From the NCBI GenBank assembly GCA_003240695.1, contig QFNC01000003.1:1-64000 (forward strand): a stretch of 64,000 nt of DNA, in the 5' to 3' direction. Under the pieces are notes generated by a model. The model had not been told where the DNA came from. It saw only the letters and a program-made list of their open reading frames with translations, and made no database searches. The DNA is from Pseudoxanthomonas suwonensis. GTDB lineage: Bacteria > Pseudomonadota > Gammaproteobacteria > Xanthomonadales > Xanthomonadaceae. Position 1 is the stretch's first letter, and each line of letters begins with the position of its first letter. A program made the translations under genes and the position numbers. This document shows, piece after piece, positions 45,955 through 54,803 of the stretch.

Positions 45955-46636
45955 GGGCCAGATCCTCCGGAGCGATGTCGTCCACCAGATCGCCCTGTTC
46001 CAGCACCAGCACCCGCCTGCGCATGCGCTTCACCAGGTCCAGGTCGTGGCTGGCGATCAGCACGCTGATGCCGCGTTCGGGCAGCGACGCCAGCAGCGCC
46101 ATGATGTCGGCCGACAGGGTCGGGTCCAGGTTGCCGGTGGGCTCGTCAGCCACCAGCAGCTGCGGCTCGGCCACCAGCGCCCGGGCGATCCCGATCCGCT
46201 GCTGTTCGCCGGCCGACAGTTGTCCGGGCAGGGCCTGTTCGCGTTCCTCCAACCCCAGCCGGCCCAGCACGTGCCGCACGCGCTTGCCGATGTCCGGCCG
46301 GCGCAACCCGCGCAGGATCAGCGGCAGGGCGATGTTGTCGAACACGCTGCGGTCGGCCAGCAGGCGGTGGTCCTGGAACACCACGCCCACCTGGCGCCGG
46401 TGCAGCGCCACGCCGCGGCCGCGGGTCTTGTGCAGGTTGCGTTCGTGCAGCAGCACCGCACCGCGGCTGGGGCGTTCGGCCAGATGGATCAACTTCAACA
46501 GGGTGCTCTTGCCCGCGCCGGAATGCCCGGTCACGAACAGCATCTCGCCGGCATCCACCGCGAAGCTCACGTCGCGCAGCGCCGCGCGGCCGCCGGCATA
46601 GTGTTTGCTGACGTTGTCGAATCGCAGCAGGCTCAT
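45947..46636 (-). CDS. ftsE: Cell-division ABC transporter ATPase FtsE
   Basis: A 229-residue ATPase: Walker A GHSGAGKST, Q-loop VVFQDHRLLADRSVF, signature LSAGEQQR, Walker B LLVADEPTGNLD and the H-loop ASHD. FtsE-specific features such as NVSKHYAGGRAALRDVSF are present. The start at 46636 gives the normal length; a longer frame adds 20 non-homologous residues. The gene order ftsE-ftsX is standard. Confidence 0.95.
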   Translation of the reverse strand: MSLLRFDNVSKHYAGGRAALRDVSFAVDAGEMLFVTGHSGAGKSTLLKLIHLAERPSRGAVLLHERNLHKTRGRGVALHRRQVGVVFQDHRLLADRSVFDNIALPLILRGLRRPDIGKRVRHVLGRLGLEEREQALPGQLSAGEQQRIGIARALVAEPQLLVADEPTGNLDPTLSADIMALLASLPERGISVLIASHDLDLVKRMRRRVLVLEQGDLVDDIAPEDLAHA

Positions 46637-46717
46637 GCCGGCAGTATCGCAGATGCCGATCGCACCTGGCGTTTGTCCATCCCCATGGGGTGGCACGTGC
46701 CCGGCGATGGCATGGCG

Positions 46718-47077
46718 TCATCCGCGGGACAGGCGATGCTCCGTCAGGCTGCCTTGCGCGTCGTAGAGAATCTGGTAGGACTCCTGGTCGATTCCGAACG
46801 GTGCGATGCCCATCCGGTAGATATCGGCTTTTTCAGTGCGCGCATCGGGCTCACCCAGAAGCTGCCGCACCTCTTCGCGGGTCATGCCTTTCCGGAGGCT
46901 GCGCGAGAGCGCCGGAACGAGCGTTGCGCGGGTGTTCTCGCGCGCACCCACGCCGCGTTGCGCTTTCCACGCATCGGAATCGAAACCCGCGTCATTCATG
47001 GCAGTACATCCCAGGGCAAACACCATTGCGATGATGCCTGCTATGGCACCAGGTCGCAAACGTCTCATGGCAGTCAT
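46718..47077 (-). CDS. SmpA/BamE-like lipoprotein, candidate immunity partner
   Basis: A 119-residue protein with a lipoprotein signal (AGIIAMVFALGC, lipobox Cys about 24). The segment SLRKGMTREEVRQLLGEPDAR...YRMGI...SYQILYDAQGSL is the BamE/SmpA (OmlA) fold pattern: helix MTxxEVxxxLGxP followed by strands. The genuine bamE is normally near fur, not here. It lies directly after the DUF6973-like gene and before ftsE, so it may be the immunity lipoprotein of that candidate toxin. The start may be the ATG at 47077 or 47068. Confidence 0.72.
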   Translation of the reverse strand: MTAMRRLRPGAIAGIIAMVFALGCTAMNDAGFDSDAWKAQRGVGARENTRATLVPALSRSLRKGMTREEVRQLLGEPDARTEKADIYRMGIAPFGIDQESYQILYDAQGSLTEHRLSRG

Positions 47078-47158
47078 CGTGCAGTGCTGTCAGCCGGATG
47101 GATCGTCGCTCCGGCTCGACGCGGACATCCGCGTCGTCCGGAACAACGAATTCACGCT

Positions 47159-47908
47159 TCAGCTTGACGTATATGCGTCACCATCCGGCGTTCCGATCTT
47201 GCCGTCGATCGTTTCGTTCGAGGTCAAGCCGTGCTGCCCGACGGGCACATCGTTGCTCCATGCCAATTCACCATTGGAATCGATGACCAGCAACTCGCCA
47301 TTCTCGACGGCCTGCTGCACCAGATTGGCCAGCTCCTCATCGGAAGCATCGGGGTTTTCCACGGCGATGCGACGACCGACCTCGTTGTTGTACAGGTCCA
47401 TCGCTTCGCGCGTGGCCGGGTTGCCGGGCAAGCCCTCATGTGCGGTGGCGAACTGCTCGGTCCATTCGGGCCCATACTCCTTCGCCATCCTGGCATTCCA
47501 GTACGCGTGCCGGAAGGCATCCTGATGCCCGTCGTTTCCCTGCCACTCGTCTGCACGGTCAGCCGGAATTCCCTCGGGCACGTTCGCCGAAGGCGGGTAG
47601 CGTGATGCAGCTTCGTCGAATACGTCGTTTTTCAGATCATTGAAGTCGGACAGCCCGACCAGGCCACGGTCACGGGTGAGCTGATCGATCAGCTCGCCTT
47701 CCGTTTTCGTCATGGTGACGCCGTCGGTAAACGGAATGTCGAAAATGCCGAATGCGCGCGGATGGTATTCGATGACTTCGTCATCCTGAACCTGATATTG
47801 CTCGCGCACGGTGTCGAGGTCCGGTTTCGCAAGCGGCTGCGTCGGGGCCTCGGTCGGGGTGAACGTTTTCGACACCAAGTCGGCGATCGAAGACAGGGAA
47901 ACAGACAT
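47159..47908 (-). CDS. DUF6973-like protein, candidate secreted antibacterial effector
   Basis: A 249-residue protein without a signal peptide. The core DGHQDAFRHAYWNARMAKEYG...FATAHEG...ATREAMDLYNNEVGRRIA matches the DUF6973 pattern (FRHAYWNA, TAHE, MDLxNNExGR), which is seen in many polymorphic toxins and secreted proteins; conserved His, Glu, Asp and Asn suggest a metal or catalytic site. Acidic, somewhat lower GC than neighbours. It stands alone with a lipoprotein gene downstream. No XVIPCD, PAAR or other export signal is visible, so secretion is inference. Confidence 0.72.
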   Translation of the reverse strand: MSVSLSSIADLVSKTFTPTEAPTQPLAKPDLDTVREQYQVQDDEVIEYHPRAFGIFDIPFTDGVTMTKTEGELIDQLTRDRGLVGLSDFNDLKNDVFDEAASRYPPSANVPEGIPADRADEWQGNDGHQDAFRHAYWNARMAKEYGPEWTEQFATAHEGLPGNPATREAMDLYNNEVGRRIAVENPDASDEELANLVQQAVENGELLVIDSNGELAWSNDVPVGQHGLTSNETIDGKIGTPDGDAYTSS

Positions 47909-48013
47909 CGGGCGAGCCTCATGAGCAATTGAATTGGCGTGATCGTATTCGACTGCGGTTTGCGGCGGCCACTAGGGCAAACCCTAGGCGGCTCGGGATG
48001 ATTCAGTGCGCGT

Positions 48014-49729
48014 TTAGTGCCGCGAGCGCGGTGCGCGGGTCACCAGTTCGCGCAGCCGCGTGCCCAGGCGCGTCATCAGCGAAGGTGCGGGCGCATCAGG
48101 CGTCGGTGTGGCGGCGGGCACGGATGATGGATTGGCGACTGCGGTCTCACGGGTCGGGCGCGGCGGTTTTTTCGCCGATTCGACAGGTGTTGCCGCCTGC
48201 GAAGCCGCCGCTGTCGCGTCGATGGCTGCCGTGGCACTATCCACCCGCTTGCCGCCGCGGCGGCGCCGGCGTTTGCGTGGCTTGCGCTCGCCTTCGGGCG
48301 TTGCCGCAGTCGCAGAGCCGGGCGATGCCGCTTCAGCAGCGGGAGCTGCCGGACGCTGCGCGGCCGTGTCATCGGTCGCAGGACGACGCGACCCCTCGCC
48401 AGACTTGCGCGGTCGCCGCTTGCGCTTGTCGCCATCGCCCCCGCCGCGACGCTGCTCGGTGGCAGCACGTTCGGCGCGCGCCTCGCGGAACAGGTCGCCG
48501 ATGCTTTCCGCATCCTCGCCCTCGGCCGGCCTGGCGCGTTCCGGACGCGGCTGTGCCACCAGCAGCTCGGCGGTGACCGGCTCGGACGGAATCTTCTGGT
48601 CGATGTAGGTTTCGATGTCCGGCAGCGACATTGCATAGCGCTCGCAGGCGAAGCTGATCGCGTCGCCCTCCGCGCCCAGCCGCGCGGTGCGGCCGATACG
48701 GTGCACGTAATCCTCGGCATCGAAAGGCAGGTCGTAGTTGTACACGTGCGACACGCCATCGATATGCAGGCCGCGCGCGGCCACGTCGGTGGCCACCAGG
48801 ATTTCGAGCTGGCCGGCCTGGAACTTCTTCAGCAGGCTTTCGCGCTTCTTCTGCGGCACATCGCCGGAGAGCACGCCAACCCGGTAGCCGGCCTTCTCCA
48901 GCGCGCGCGCTACCCGTTCCACGAACGCCTTGGTGTTGACGAACACCATCGTGCGCGCACCCTCGCTGCGCGACAGCAAGCCGAGCAACAGCGGCAGCTT
49001 TTCCTCGTCGGCCGGGTAGTACAGCTTCTGCCGCACCCGCGCGGCGGTGACCGTTTCGGTTTCCACGACGAGTTTTTCCGGCTCGTTCATGTGCTCGTAG
49101 GCCAGTTCCAGCACGCGGTGGCTCAGCGTGGCCGAGAACAGCAGCGTCTGCCGGGTGGTGCGTTCGGGCATGCGCCGCAGCAGGAAGCGGATGTCCTTGA
49201 TGAAGCCGAGGTCGAACATGCGGTCGGCTTCGTCCAGGATGCACACCTCGCAGGTATGCAGGCTGACCACCTTGTGCTGCTTCACGTAGTCGATCAGTCG
49301 GCCCGGGGTGGCGATGATGATGTCGGCACCGGCCTGCAGCAGGCTGCGCTGCTTGTCGTAGTCCACCCCACCGTACACCAGCGCGAATTTCAGGCCCAGA
49401 TCGGCGGCGAATCCCATCGCGTCCTTGTGGATCTGGATCGCCAGTTCGCGGGTCGGTGCCAGGATCAGGCAGCGCGGATCCTCGGGCTTGCGCTCGGCCA
49501 GGGCCGGGCGGGTCAGCAACCGGTTGATGGCCGCGATCAGGAACGCCAGCGTCTTGCCGGTGCCGGTCTGGGCCTGCCCGGCCACGTCGCGCCCGGCCAG
49601 CGCCACCGGCAGGGTCATCGCCTGGATCGGCGTGCAGCGCAGGAAACCGGCAGCAGTCAGTCCCGCGAGCAGGGTCGGGTGCAGGTCGAACTGGGAAAAG
49701 GGGATGTCGGTCAGGGGTTTGTCGGACAC
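48014..49729 (-). CDS. rhlB: ATP-dependent RNA helicase RhlB
   Basis: A 571-residue DEAD-box helicase. Q motif FxxCTPIQAMTLP, motif I AQTGTGKT, Ia PTRELAIQ, II DEAD, III SAT, and VI HRIGRTAR are all present, within about 400 residues. The C-terminal ~165 residues are a disordered, Arg/Lys/Ala/Pro-rich tail (RKSGEG..., KPRKRRRRRGGKR), longer than in E. coli RhlB. RhlB works with RNase E in the degradosome. It is divergent from trxA-rho, the standard gammaproteobacterial arrangement. Confidence 0.93.
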   Translation of the reverse strand: MSDKPLTDIPFSQFDLHPTLLAGLTAAGFLRCTPIQAMTLPVALAGRDVAGQAQTGTGKTLAFLIAAINRLLTRPALAERKPEDPRCLILAPTRELAIQIHKDAMGFAADLGLKFALVYGGVDYDKQRSLLQAGADIIIATPGRLIDYVKQHKVVSLHTCEVCILDEADRMFDLGFIKDIRFLLRRMPERTTRQTLLFSATLSHRVLELAYEHMNEPEKLVVETETVTAARVRQKLYYPADEEKLPLLLGLLSRSEGARTMVFVNTKAFVERVARALEKAGYRVGVLSGDVPQKKRESLLKKFQAGQLEILVATDVAARGLHIDGVSHVYNYDLPFDAEDYVHRIGRTARLGAEGDAISFACERYAMSLPDIETYIDQKIPSEPVTAELLVAQPRPERARPAEGEDAESIGDLFREARAERAATEQRRGGGDGDKRKRRPRKSGEGSRRPATDDTAAQRPAAPAAEAASPGSATAATPEGERKPRKRRRRRGGKRVDSATAAIDATAAASQAATPVESAKKPPRPTRETAVANPSSVPAATPTPDAPAPSLMTRLGTRLRELVTRAPRSRH

Positions 49730-49918
49730 GGATGGCTGGCCTTGCAGGCAGGCGCCGGGCGCTTGCGTGAATGGGTGGCAGCCAAGCAGACTGCCGGGAG
49801 ATTCCGGGGCTGGTCGTTCCCGGCACGGGACCGCGCCTTGAAACGCGCGATCGACCCCCCAAGTCTAGCATTCACGCCGGTTGCCGTCCGCAGCCGCCCG
49901 ATTTCCCCGGAGACCGCC

Positions 49919-50245
49919 ATGACCGACACCGTGATTCACGCCACCGATGCCGACTTCGACCAGCAGGTGCTGCAGTCCGACGTGCCGGTGCTGGTGGATT
50001 TCTGGGCGCCGTGGTGCGGGCCGTGCAAGATGATCGCCCCTGCCCTGGACCAGCTGGCCAGCGAATACGCCGGCAAGGCCAAGGTGGTGAAGATCGACAT
50101 CGACCAGAATCGTGCCAGCGCGATGAAATACCACGTGCGCTCGATTCCGATGCTGCTGGTGTTCAAGAACGGCCAGGTGCAGGGCACGCAGATCGGTGCG
50201 GTCGGCAAGGCCCAGCTGGGGCAGCTGCTGGACAAGGCACTCTGA
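49919..50245 (+). CDS. trxA: Thioredoxin 1
   Basis: A 108-residue thioredoxin with the active site WCGPCK in FWAPWCGPCKMIAP, and conserved KIDIDQN, the cis-Pro in SIPMLLVFKNG and a GAVGK end. It reduces protein disulfides in the cytoplasm. SD GGAG lies about eight bases upstream of the ATG. A longer open frame upstream is antisense to rhlB and not coding. Followed by rho after 227 bases. Confidence 0.97.
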   Translation: MTDTVIHATDADFDQQVLQSDVPVLVDFWAPWCGPCKMIAPALDQLASEYAGKAKVVKIDIDQNRASAMKYHVRSIPMLLVFKNGQVQGTQIGAVGKAQLGQLLDKAL

Positions 50246-50472
50246 CTGACGCCGCCTCCGGCGCAGATGCTGCCGTCCGTCGGTGGGTGGCAGCAACAAG
50301 CTGAATTGGATACGGTTTCAGGGACGAACGGCTTGCAGCCATCCGGTCCGGGTGATAGTTTTGACATGCCGGCAGTTCCAGGAAACGCCGCGCCATCCTG
50401 ATCCGACACCATCTTTTCGCGTCCGCACCTGCCATCAGGCCGTGAGTGCCGCCGCTCAGCGAGGAATCCCGC

Positions 50473-52182
50473 TTGTCCGACACACCCAACGACGACACTG
50501 GCGCGCCAGCCGCCGCCAAGCGCGTGCGCAAGCCGCGTGTCAGCAAGAAAACCACCCAGACCGCTTCGGCTGACGCTGGCGTGGAACAGCCGGCAGCACC
50601 GCCGCCGGCTGCATCCGAACCCGCTACCTCCGAACCCCCGCCTGCACCCAAGCACAATCCGTTCCTGCGCCAGCCGCAGCAACCGGCGCAGCAGTCGCAG
50701 GGCGATGCCGGCGGAGAAGCCGGCGAAGGCGAGTCGCGCGACAGCCACCGCTTCAACCGCCGCGACCGCTTCCGCAGCAACATCGGCAATATCAACAACC
50801 GCGGCAACAATCCGGGCCAGCGCAACCGCTTCCATCGCGATGACGGCCTGCCGCGCGACGACGGCCAGCAGGAACCGTTCGTGCCGCGCCCGCACCCGCA
50901 GGTGCCGGACGGCTTTCCGCAGTATTCGCTGTCCGACCTGAAGCGGATGCCGGCAGCCAAGCTGCTGGACATCGCCGAGCAGCTGCAGATCACCGACGGC
51001 GTGGCGCGCGCGCGCAAGCAGGACATCATCTTTGGCATCCTGAAGGTGCTGACCCGCCACGGCGAGGGCGTGGCCGCTGATGGCGTGCTGGAAATCCTGC
51101 CCGACGGCTACGGCTTCCTGCGTGCGGCCGAGGCCAGCTACCTGGCCGGTCCGGACGACGTGTACATCAGTCCGTCGCAGATCCGCCGTTTCAACCTGCG
51201 CACCGGCGACCACATCGCCGGCCGCATCCGCTGGCCCAAGGACGGCGAGCGCTATTTCGCGCTGAACGTGGTCGACAGCATCAACGACGAGCCGGTCGAG
51301 GCCAGCAAGAACAAGACCCTGTTCGAAAACCTCACCCCGCTGTTCCCGCGCAAGCGGTTCCGCCTGGAGCGCGGCGACGGCAGCACCGAGGACATCACCG
51401 GCCGCATCCTCGACCTGATGGCGCCGCAGGGCAAGGGTCAGCGCGCATTGATCGTGTCGCCGCCCAAGGCCGGCAAGACCATGATGCTGCAGCAGGTGGC
51501 CACCGCGATCACCACGAATCACCCGGAAGTGCACCTGATCGTGCTGCTGATCGACGAGCGCCCGGAAGAGGTGACCGAAATGCAGCGCACCGTGCGCGGC
51601 GAGGTGATCTCATCGACGTTCGACGAGCCGGCCGCGCGCCACGTCCAAGTCGCCGAGATGGTGATCGAACGCGCCAAGCGCCTGGTCGAGCACAAGAAGG
51701 ACGTGGTGATCCTGCTGGATTCCATCACCCGTCTGGCCCGCGCCTACAACAACGTGGTGCCCAGCTCCGGCAAGGTGCTCACCGGTGGCGTGGACGCAAA
51801 CGCCCTTCACCGCCCCAAGCGCTTCTTCGGTGCCGCGCGCAACGTGGAGGAAGGCGGCAGCCTGACCATCATCGCCACCGCGCTGGTGGACACCGGCAGC
51901 GCCATGGACAAGGTGATCTACGAGGAATTCAAGGGCACCGGCAACAGCGAAATCCACCTGGACCGCCGCATCACCGAAAAGCGCGTGTACCCGGCCATTG
52001 CCGTCAACCTGTCCGGCACCCGCCGCGAGGACCTGCTGATCGAGCCGGACCTGCTGCAGAAGATCTGGATCCTGCGCAAGCTGATCCATCCGATGGACGA
52101 GATCGCGGCCATGGAATTCCTGCTGGACAGGATGAAGACCACCAAGAGCAACGACGAGTTCTTCCAGTCGATGAAGCGTTGA
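50473..52182 (+). CDS. rho: Transcription termination factor Rho with a long low-complexity N-terminal insert
   Basis: A 569-residue protein, longer than E. coli Rho (419) through an N-terminal extension (~1-150) that is Ala/Pro-rich and then Asn/Arg/Gly-rich (NRRDRFRSNIGNINNRGNN). The conserved part starts at LSDLKRMPAAKLLDIAEQL; RNA-binding DGYGFLR, P-loop PPKAGKT, Walker B VILLDSITRLARAYN and the Q/R loops GKVLTGGVDANALHRPKRFFGAARN are intact. TTG at 50473 is preferred as start because GAGGA lies eight bases upstream and the protein begins MSDTP; GTG at 50446 is an alternative. Rho often autoregulates in its leader. Confidence 0.93.
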   Translation: MSDTPNDDTGAPAAAKRVRKPRVSKKTTQTASADAGVEQPAAPPPAASEPATSEPPPAPKHNPFLRQPQQPAQQSQGDAGGEAGEGESRDSHRFNRRDRFRSNIGNINNRGNNPGQRNRFHRDDGLPRDDGQQEPFVPRPHPQVPDGFPQYSLSDLKRMPAAKLLDIAEQLQITDGVARARKQDIIFGILKVLTRHGEGVAADGVLEILPDGYGFLRAAEASYLAGPDDVYISPSQIRRFNLRTGDHIAGRIRWPKDGERYFALNVVDSINDEPVEASKNKTLFENLTPLFPRKRFRLERGDGSTEDITGRILDLMAPQGKGQRALIVSPPKAGKTMMLQQVATAITTNHPEVHLIVLLIDERPEEVTEMQRTVRGEVISSTFDEPAARHVQVAEMVIERAKRLVEHKKDVVILLDSITRLARAYNNVVPSSGKVLTGGVDANALHRPKRFFGAARNVEEGGSLTIIATALVDTGSAMDKVIYEEFKGTGNSEIHLDRRITEKRVYPAIAVNLSGTRREDLLIEPDLLQKIWILRKLIHPMDEIAAMEFLLDRMKTTKSNDEFFQSMKR

Positions 52183-52207
52183 GCCACTCGGCTGCGAATG
52201 AACGAAA

Positions 52208-52240
52208 AAAATGCCCCGCAGATACGGGGCATTTTGTTGC
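52208..52240 (+). terminator. Intrinsic terminator downstream of rho
   Basis: The stem ATGCCCCG (52211-52218) pairs with CGGGGCAT (52225-52232) around loop CAGATA, extended by A-T pairs on both sides, and is followed by TTTTGTTG. This is a good rho-independent terminator; with the A-run on its 5' side it could also act in the reverse direction. Confidence 0.88.
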
Positions 52241-52501
52241 GCGGACCCGGAATGAATGCGAGAGCACCGACTACAAGATCGCTTTCGCGTTACAATGGCC
52301 GCATCAGCGCACGGCTGGTCCGTTTTCCTCGGCAGCCCGCCCGGCCATCAGCGCCGCGCCTTGCTCCGCACGTCTTTCGTTGCGCCTGACACGCCCACGC
52401 CATCCGGCCCGGCGTCATTCGTTGCTCGCAGCGCGGTTTGGAAAGCTCCGGGTATACCTGCATCGCACTGTGCGACGCGGGCGTTTTTCCTGGAGCCAAT
52501 C

Positions 52502-53875
52502 ATGAGTTTCGAATCCCTCGGGCTGTCGCCCGCCCTGTTGCGTGCCCTGGCCGATGCCGGTTACAGCACGCCCACCCCGATCCAGCAGCAGGCCATCCCG
52601 CATGTGCTGGCCGGCCGCGATCTGCTGGGCGCCGCGCAGACCGGCACCGGCAAGACGGCCGCATTCGGCCTGCCGATGCTGCAGCGTCTGGCCAAGGCCA
52701 CACCGCCGAAAGGACCGCGCAAACCGCGTGCGCTGGTTCTGGTGCCGACCCGCGAACTGGCGGTGCAGGTGGCCGACAACCTGAAAACCTACGCGCGCTA
52801 TCTGCGCCTGAATGTCACCATGCTGTTCGGCGGGGTCGGCATGCAGCCGCAGGTGGACAATCTGCGGCGCGGCGTGGATGTGCTGGTGGCCTGTCCGGGC
52901 CGCCTGCTCGATCACATGGAGCAGGGCCACGCCAAGTTGGATCAGATCGAGGTGCTGGTGCTGGACGAGGCCGACCGCATGCTGGACATGGGTTTCCTGC
53001 CGTCGATGAAGCGGATCCTGTCACGTGTCCCGCCCAATCGGCAGACCTTGCTGTTTTCAGCCACCTTCGAGCCGCGGATCAAGGCACTGGCGCTGGATTA
53101 TCTGGAGCAGCCGCAGGAAGTGCAGGTGGCGGCGCAGAACACCATCGCCGCGACCATCGTGCACCGCGTGCATCCGGTCGAGGCGAAGAAGAAGCGCGAC
53201 CTGCTGGTGCAAATCCTGGCTGAGCGCCACACCGACCGCGTGTTGATTTTCGGCAAGACCAAGCATGGCTGCAACCGTCTGGCCGAGCAGTTGGAAGACG
53301 CCGGCCTGCCGGCGCTGGCCATCCACGGCAACAAGAGCCAGGCGGCACGGCAGAAGGCGCTGGATGCATTCAAATCCGGCAAGGCACGTATCCTGGTGGC
53401 CACCGATGTCGCCGCGCGCGGCCTGGACATTCCCGCGCTGCCGCTGGTGATCAACCACGATCTGCCCATGGTGGCCGAGGATTATGTGCACCGCATCGGC
53501 CGCACCGGCCGCAATGGCATGAGCGGCGAGGCACTGTCGCTGGTGTCGCCGGAAGAAGGCGGCCTGCTGCGCCAGATCCAGCGCCTGCTGAAGGCCGATC
53601 TGCAGATGCAGACCGTGCCGGGCTATGAATTGAGCCGCCCGATCCGCCTGGATGCGCCGATGCCGAGCAACCGCGGCAGCGGCAAGCCGACCGGCGACCG
53701 TCCGCCACGCAAACCGGCTGCTGCCGATGCAGCAAATGGACCGAAGCCGAGCCGTCGCCCGCATGGCAAACCGCCGGGTGGAAAAGGCCAGCCGCAGAAA
53801 GCCAGGCCACATGCGGCAGCGAAGCCGAATCGCGGAGCAGCTCAGCCGCGCAGGCGCGCGACCGCATCGGCCTGA
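52502..53875 (+). CDS. rhlE: DEAD-box RNA helicase RhlE
   Basis: A 457-residue helicase: Q motif TPTPIQQQAIP, AQTGTGKT, PTRELAVQ, DEADRMLDMGF, SATF and HRIGRTGR. FGGVGMQPQVDNLRRGVDVLVACPGRLLDH is typical of RhlE. The C-terminal ~95 residues are a basic Pro/Lys/Arg/Ala-rich tail. The start at 52502 begins the helicase domain. The 318 bases between rho and this gene hold the rho terminator and a possible promoter (TACAAT at 52291-52296), which implies a ~200-base leader. Confidence 0.93.
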   Translation: MSFESLGLSPALLRALADAGYSTPTPIQQQAIPHVLAGRDLLGAAQTGTGKTAAFGLPMLQRLAKATPPKGPRKPRALVLVPTRELAVQVADNLKTYARYLRLNVTMLFGGVGMQPQVDNLRRGVDVLVACPGRLLDHMEQGHAKLDQIEVLVLDEADRMLDMGFLPSMKRILSRVPPNRQTLLFSATFEPRIKALALDYLEQPQEVQVAAQNTIAATIVHRVHPVEAKKKRDLLVQILAERHTDRVLIFGKTKHGCNRLAEQLEDAGLPALAIHGNKSQAARQKALDAFKSGKARILVATDVAARGLDIPALPLVINHDLPMVAEDYVHRIGRTGRNGMSGEALSLVSPEEGGLLRQIQRLLKADLQMQTVPGYELSRPIRLDAPMPSNRGSGKPTGDRPPRKPAAADAANGPKPSRRPHGKPPGGKGQPQKARPHAAAKPNRGAAQPRRRATASA

Positions 53876-53893
53876 GCCGGCATCGCCTGCCGG

Positions 53894-54750
53894 TCAATTG
53901 TCCAGCGGGGTCAGCAGCTGCAACCCGCTGCCTGCCGTGTAGGACATGCCGGCCAGCATGGCGTCGGGCTTGAACGCGGCGGAGTCCTGCGATGCGGATT
54001 CCCAAGGGGTGGGTGTGCGCGGACCTGGTACATACACTCCCATGTGCCCGGTTGCCGATCCTCCCCCTGAAAGCGGAAATCCACAGGCACCCTGGCAAGC
54101 CAATAAGGATTGGCTGCTGATTCACCGCGCGTTGGCAACGCGTATGTCCAGCGTTTCGCGGCGGCACGCGTGGCCTGGGCGAGCATGTCGCGACCGCGGG
54201 CCATCTGGTAATCAGTGCCGATCACCGTGAGATTGACTTGTTCGATGGCCACGTCATCCACGCGCCCGTTGCGGTTGATCTTGATCACGGAGTAAACGGT
54301 GCCGGATAGGCCGATCCGTGATGCCGCCTCGGGAAATCGTGGTGGGGACAGGTCGAGCGGGCGGAGCTTTTCCTCTGGAGGCATGCTTTGCTCGAAACTG
54401 GCCCCGGCGATGCGCAAGTCGAATTGATCAGCGCCCGTTTGCCTGGCGACGATGTTGAGACCCATGGTGGCTTGGACGATCTTGGGCCCGTCATTATCGG
54501 TCGGAGGCCTGAATGTCCAGTGCGGCACCTTGCGTGCAACCAGTTTCAGGACGGCCGGCGGCAGTTTTTCGACGTGATCGAGGCGATAGCCAGTTACCCT
54601 GCCATTCAAGTCGATATCGACCGTGCCGGACAACAGCATGTTCATCTCTTCGTGCTTGTCGAGCACGATTGGATCATCGGATGACTGCGCTTGACCCGAG
54701 CCGACCAATACGACCAAGGTGAGCGCTAAGCCGGGAATGAGTCGATTCAT
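53894..54750 (-). pseudogene. Frameshifted paralogue of the TonB-C-like periplasmic protein
   Basis: The 5' part (ATG at 54750) encodes a signal peptide (LALTLVVLVGSGQAQ) and two TonB C-terminal-like domains (SGTVDIDLNGRVTGYRLD...WTFRPP; SGTVYSVIKINRNGRVDDV...RWTYALP). At about 54037-54045 the frame is lost: it reads TWECMYQVRAH, while the next frame gives VYVPGPRTPTPWES...SAAFKPDAMLAGMSY and ends LLTPLDN at 53894, exactly as in the intact neighbour. Inserting one base restores a ~285-residue protein. In the shifted frame translation would end near 53911. It could be a true mutation or a sequencing error. Confidence 0.82.
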
Positions 54751-54803
54751 CGCTGTAACTCGTTGTGTGAGAGGAACGCAGGCTTCGGCAGCTCTGCGAG
54801 GCG

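Noticed and set aside
46718..47077. Calling the BamE-like lipoprotein the genuine bamE.
   Set aside because: bamE normally lies near fur; this one follows a candidate toxin gene and has only the fold pattern in common.
50361..50366. TTGACA as a -35 of a rho promoter.
   Set aside because: No acceptable -10 about 17 bases downstream; the rho leader promoter could not be placed.
53877..53893. CCGGCA/TGCCGG hairpin after rhlE as an intrinsic terminator.
   Set aside because: Short stem with no T-run; too weak to list.
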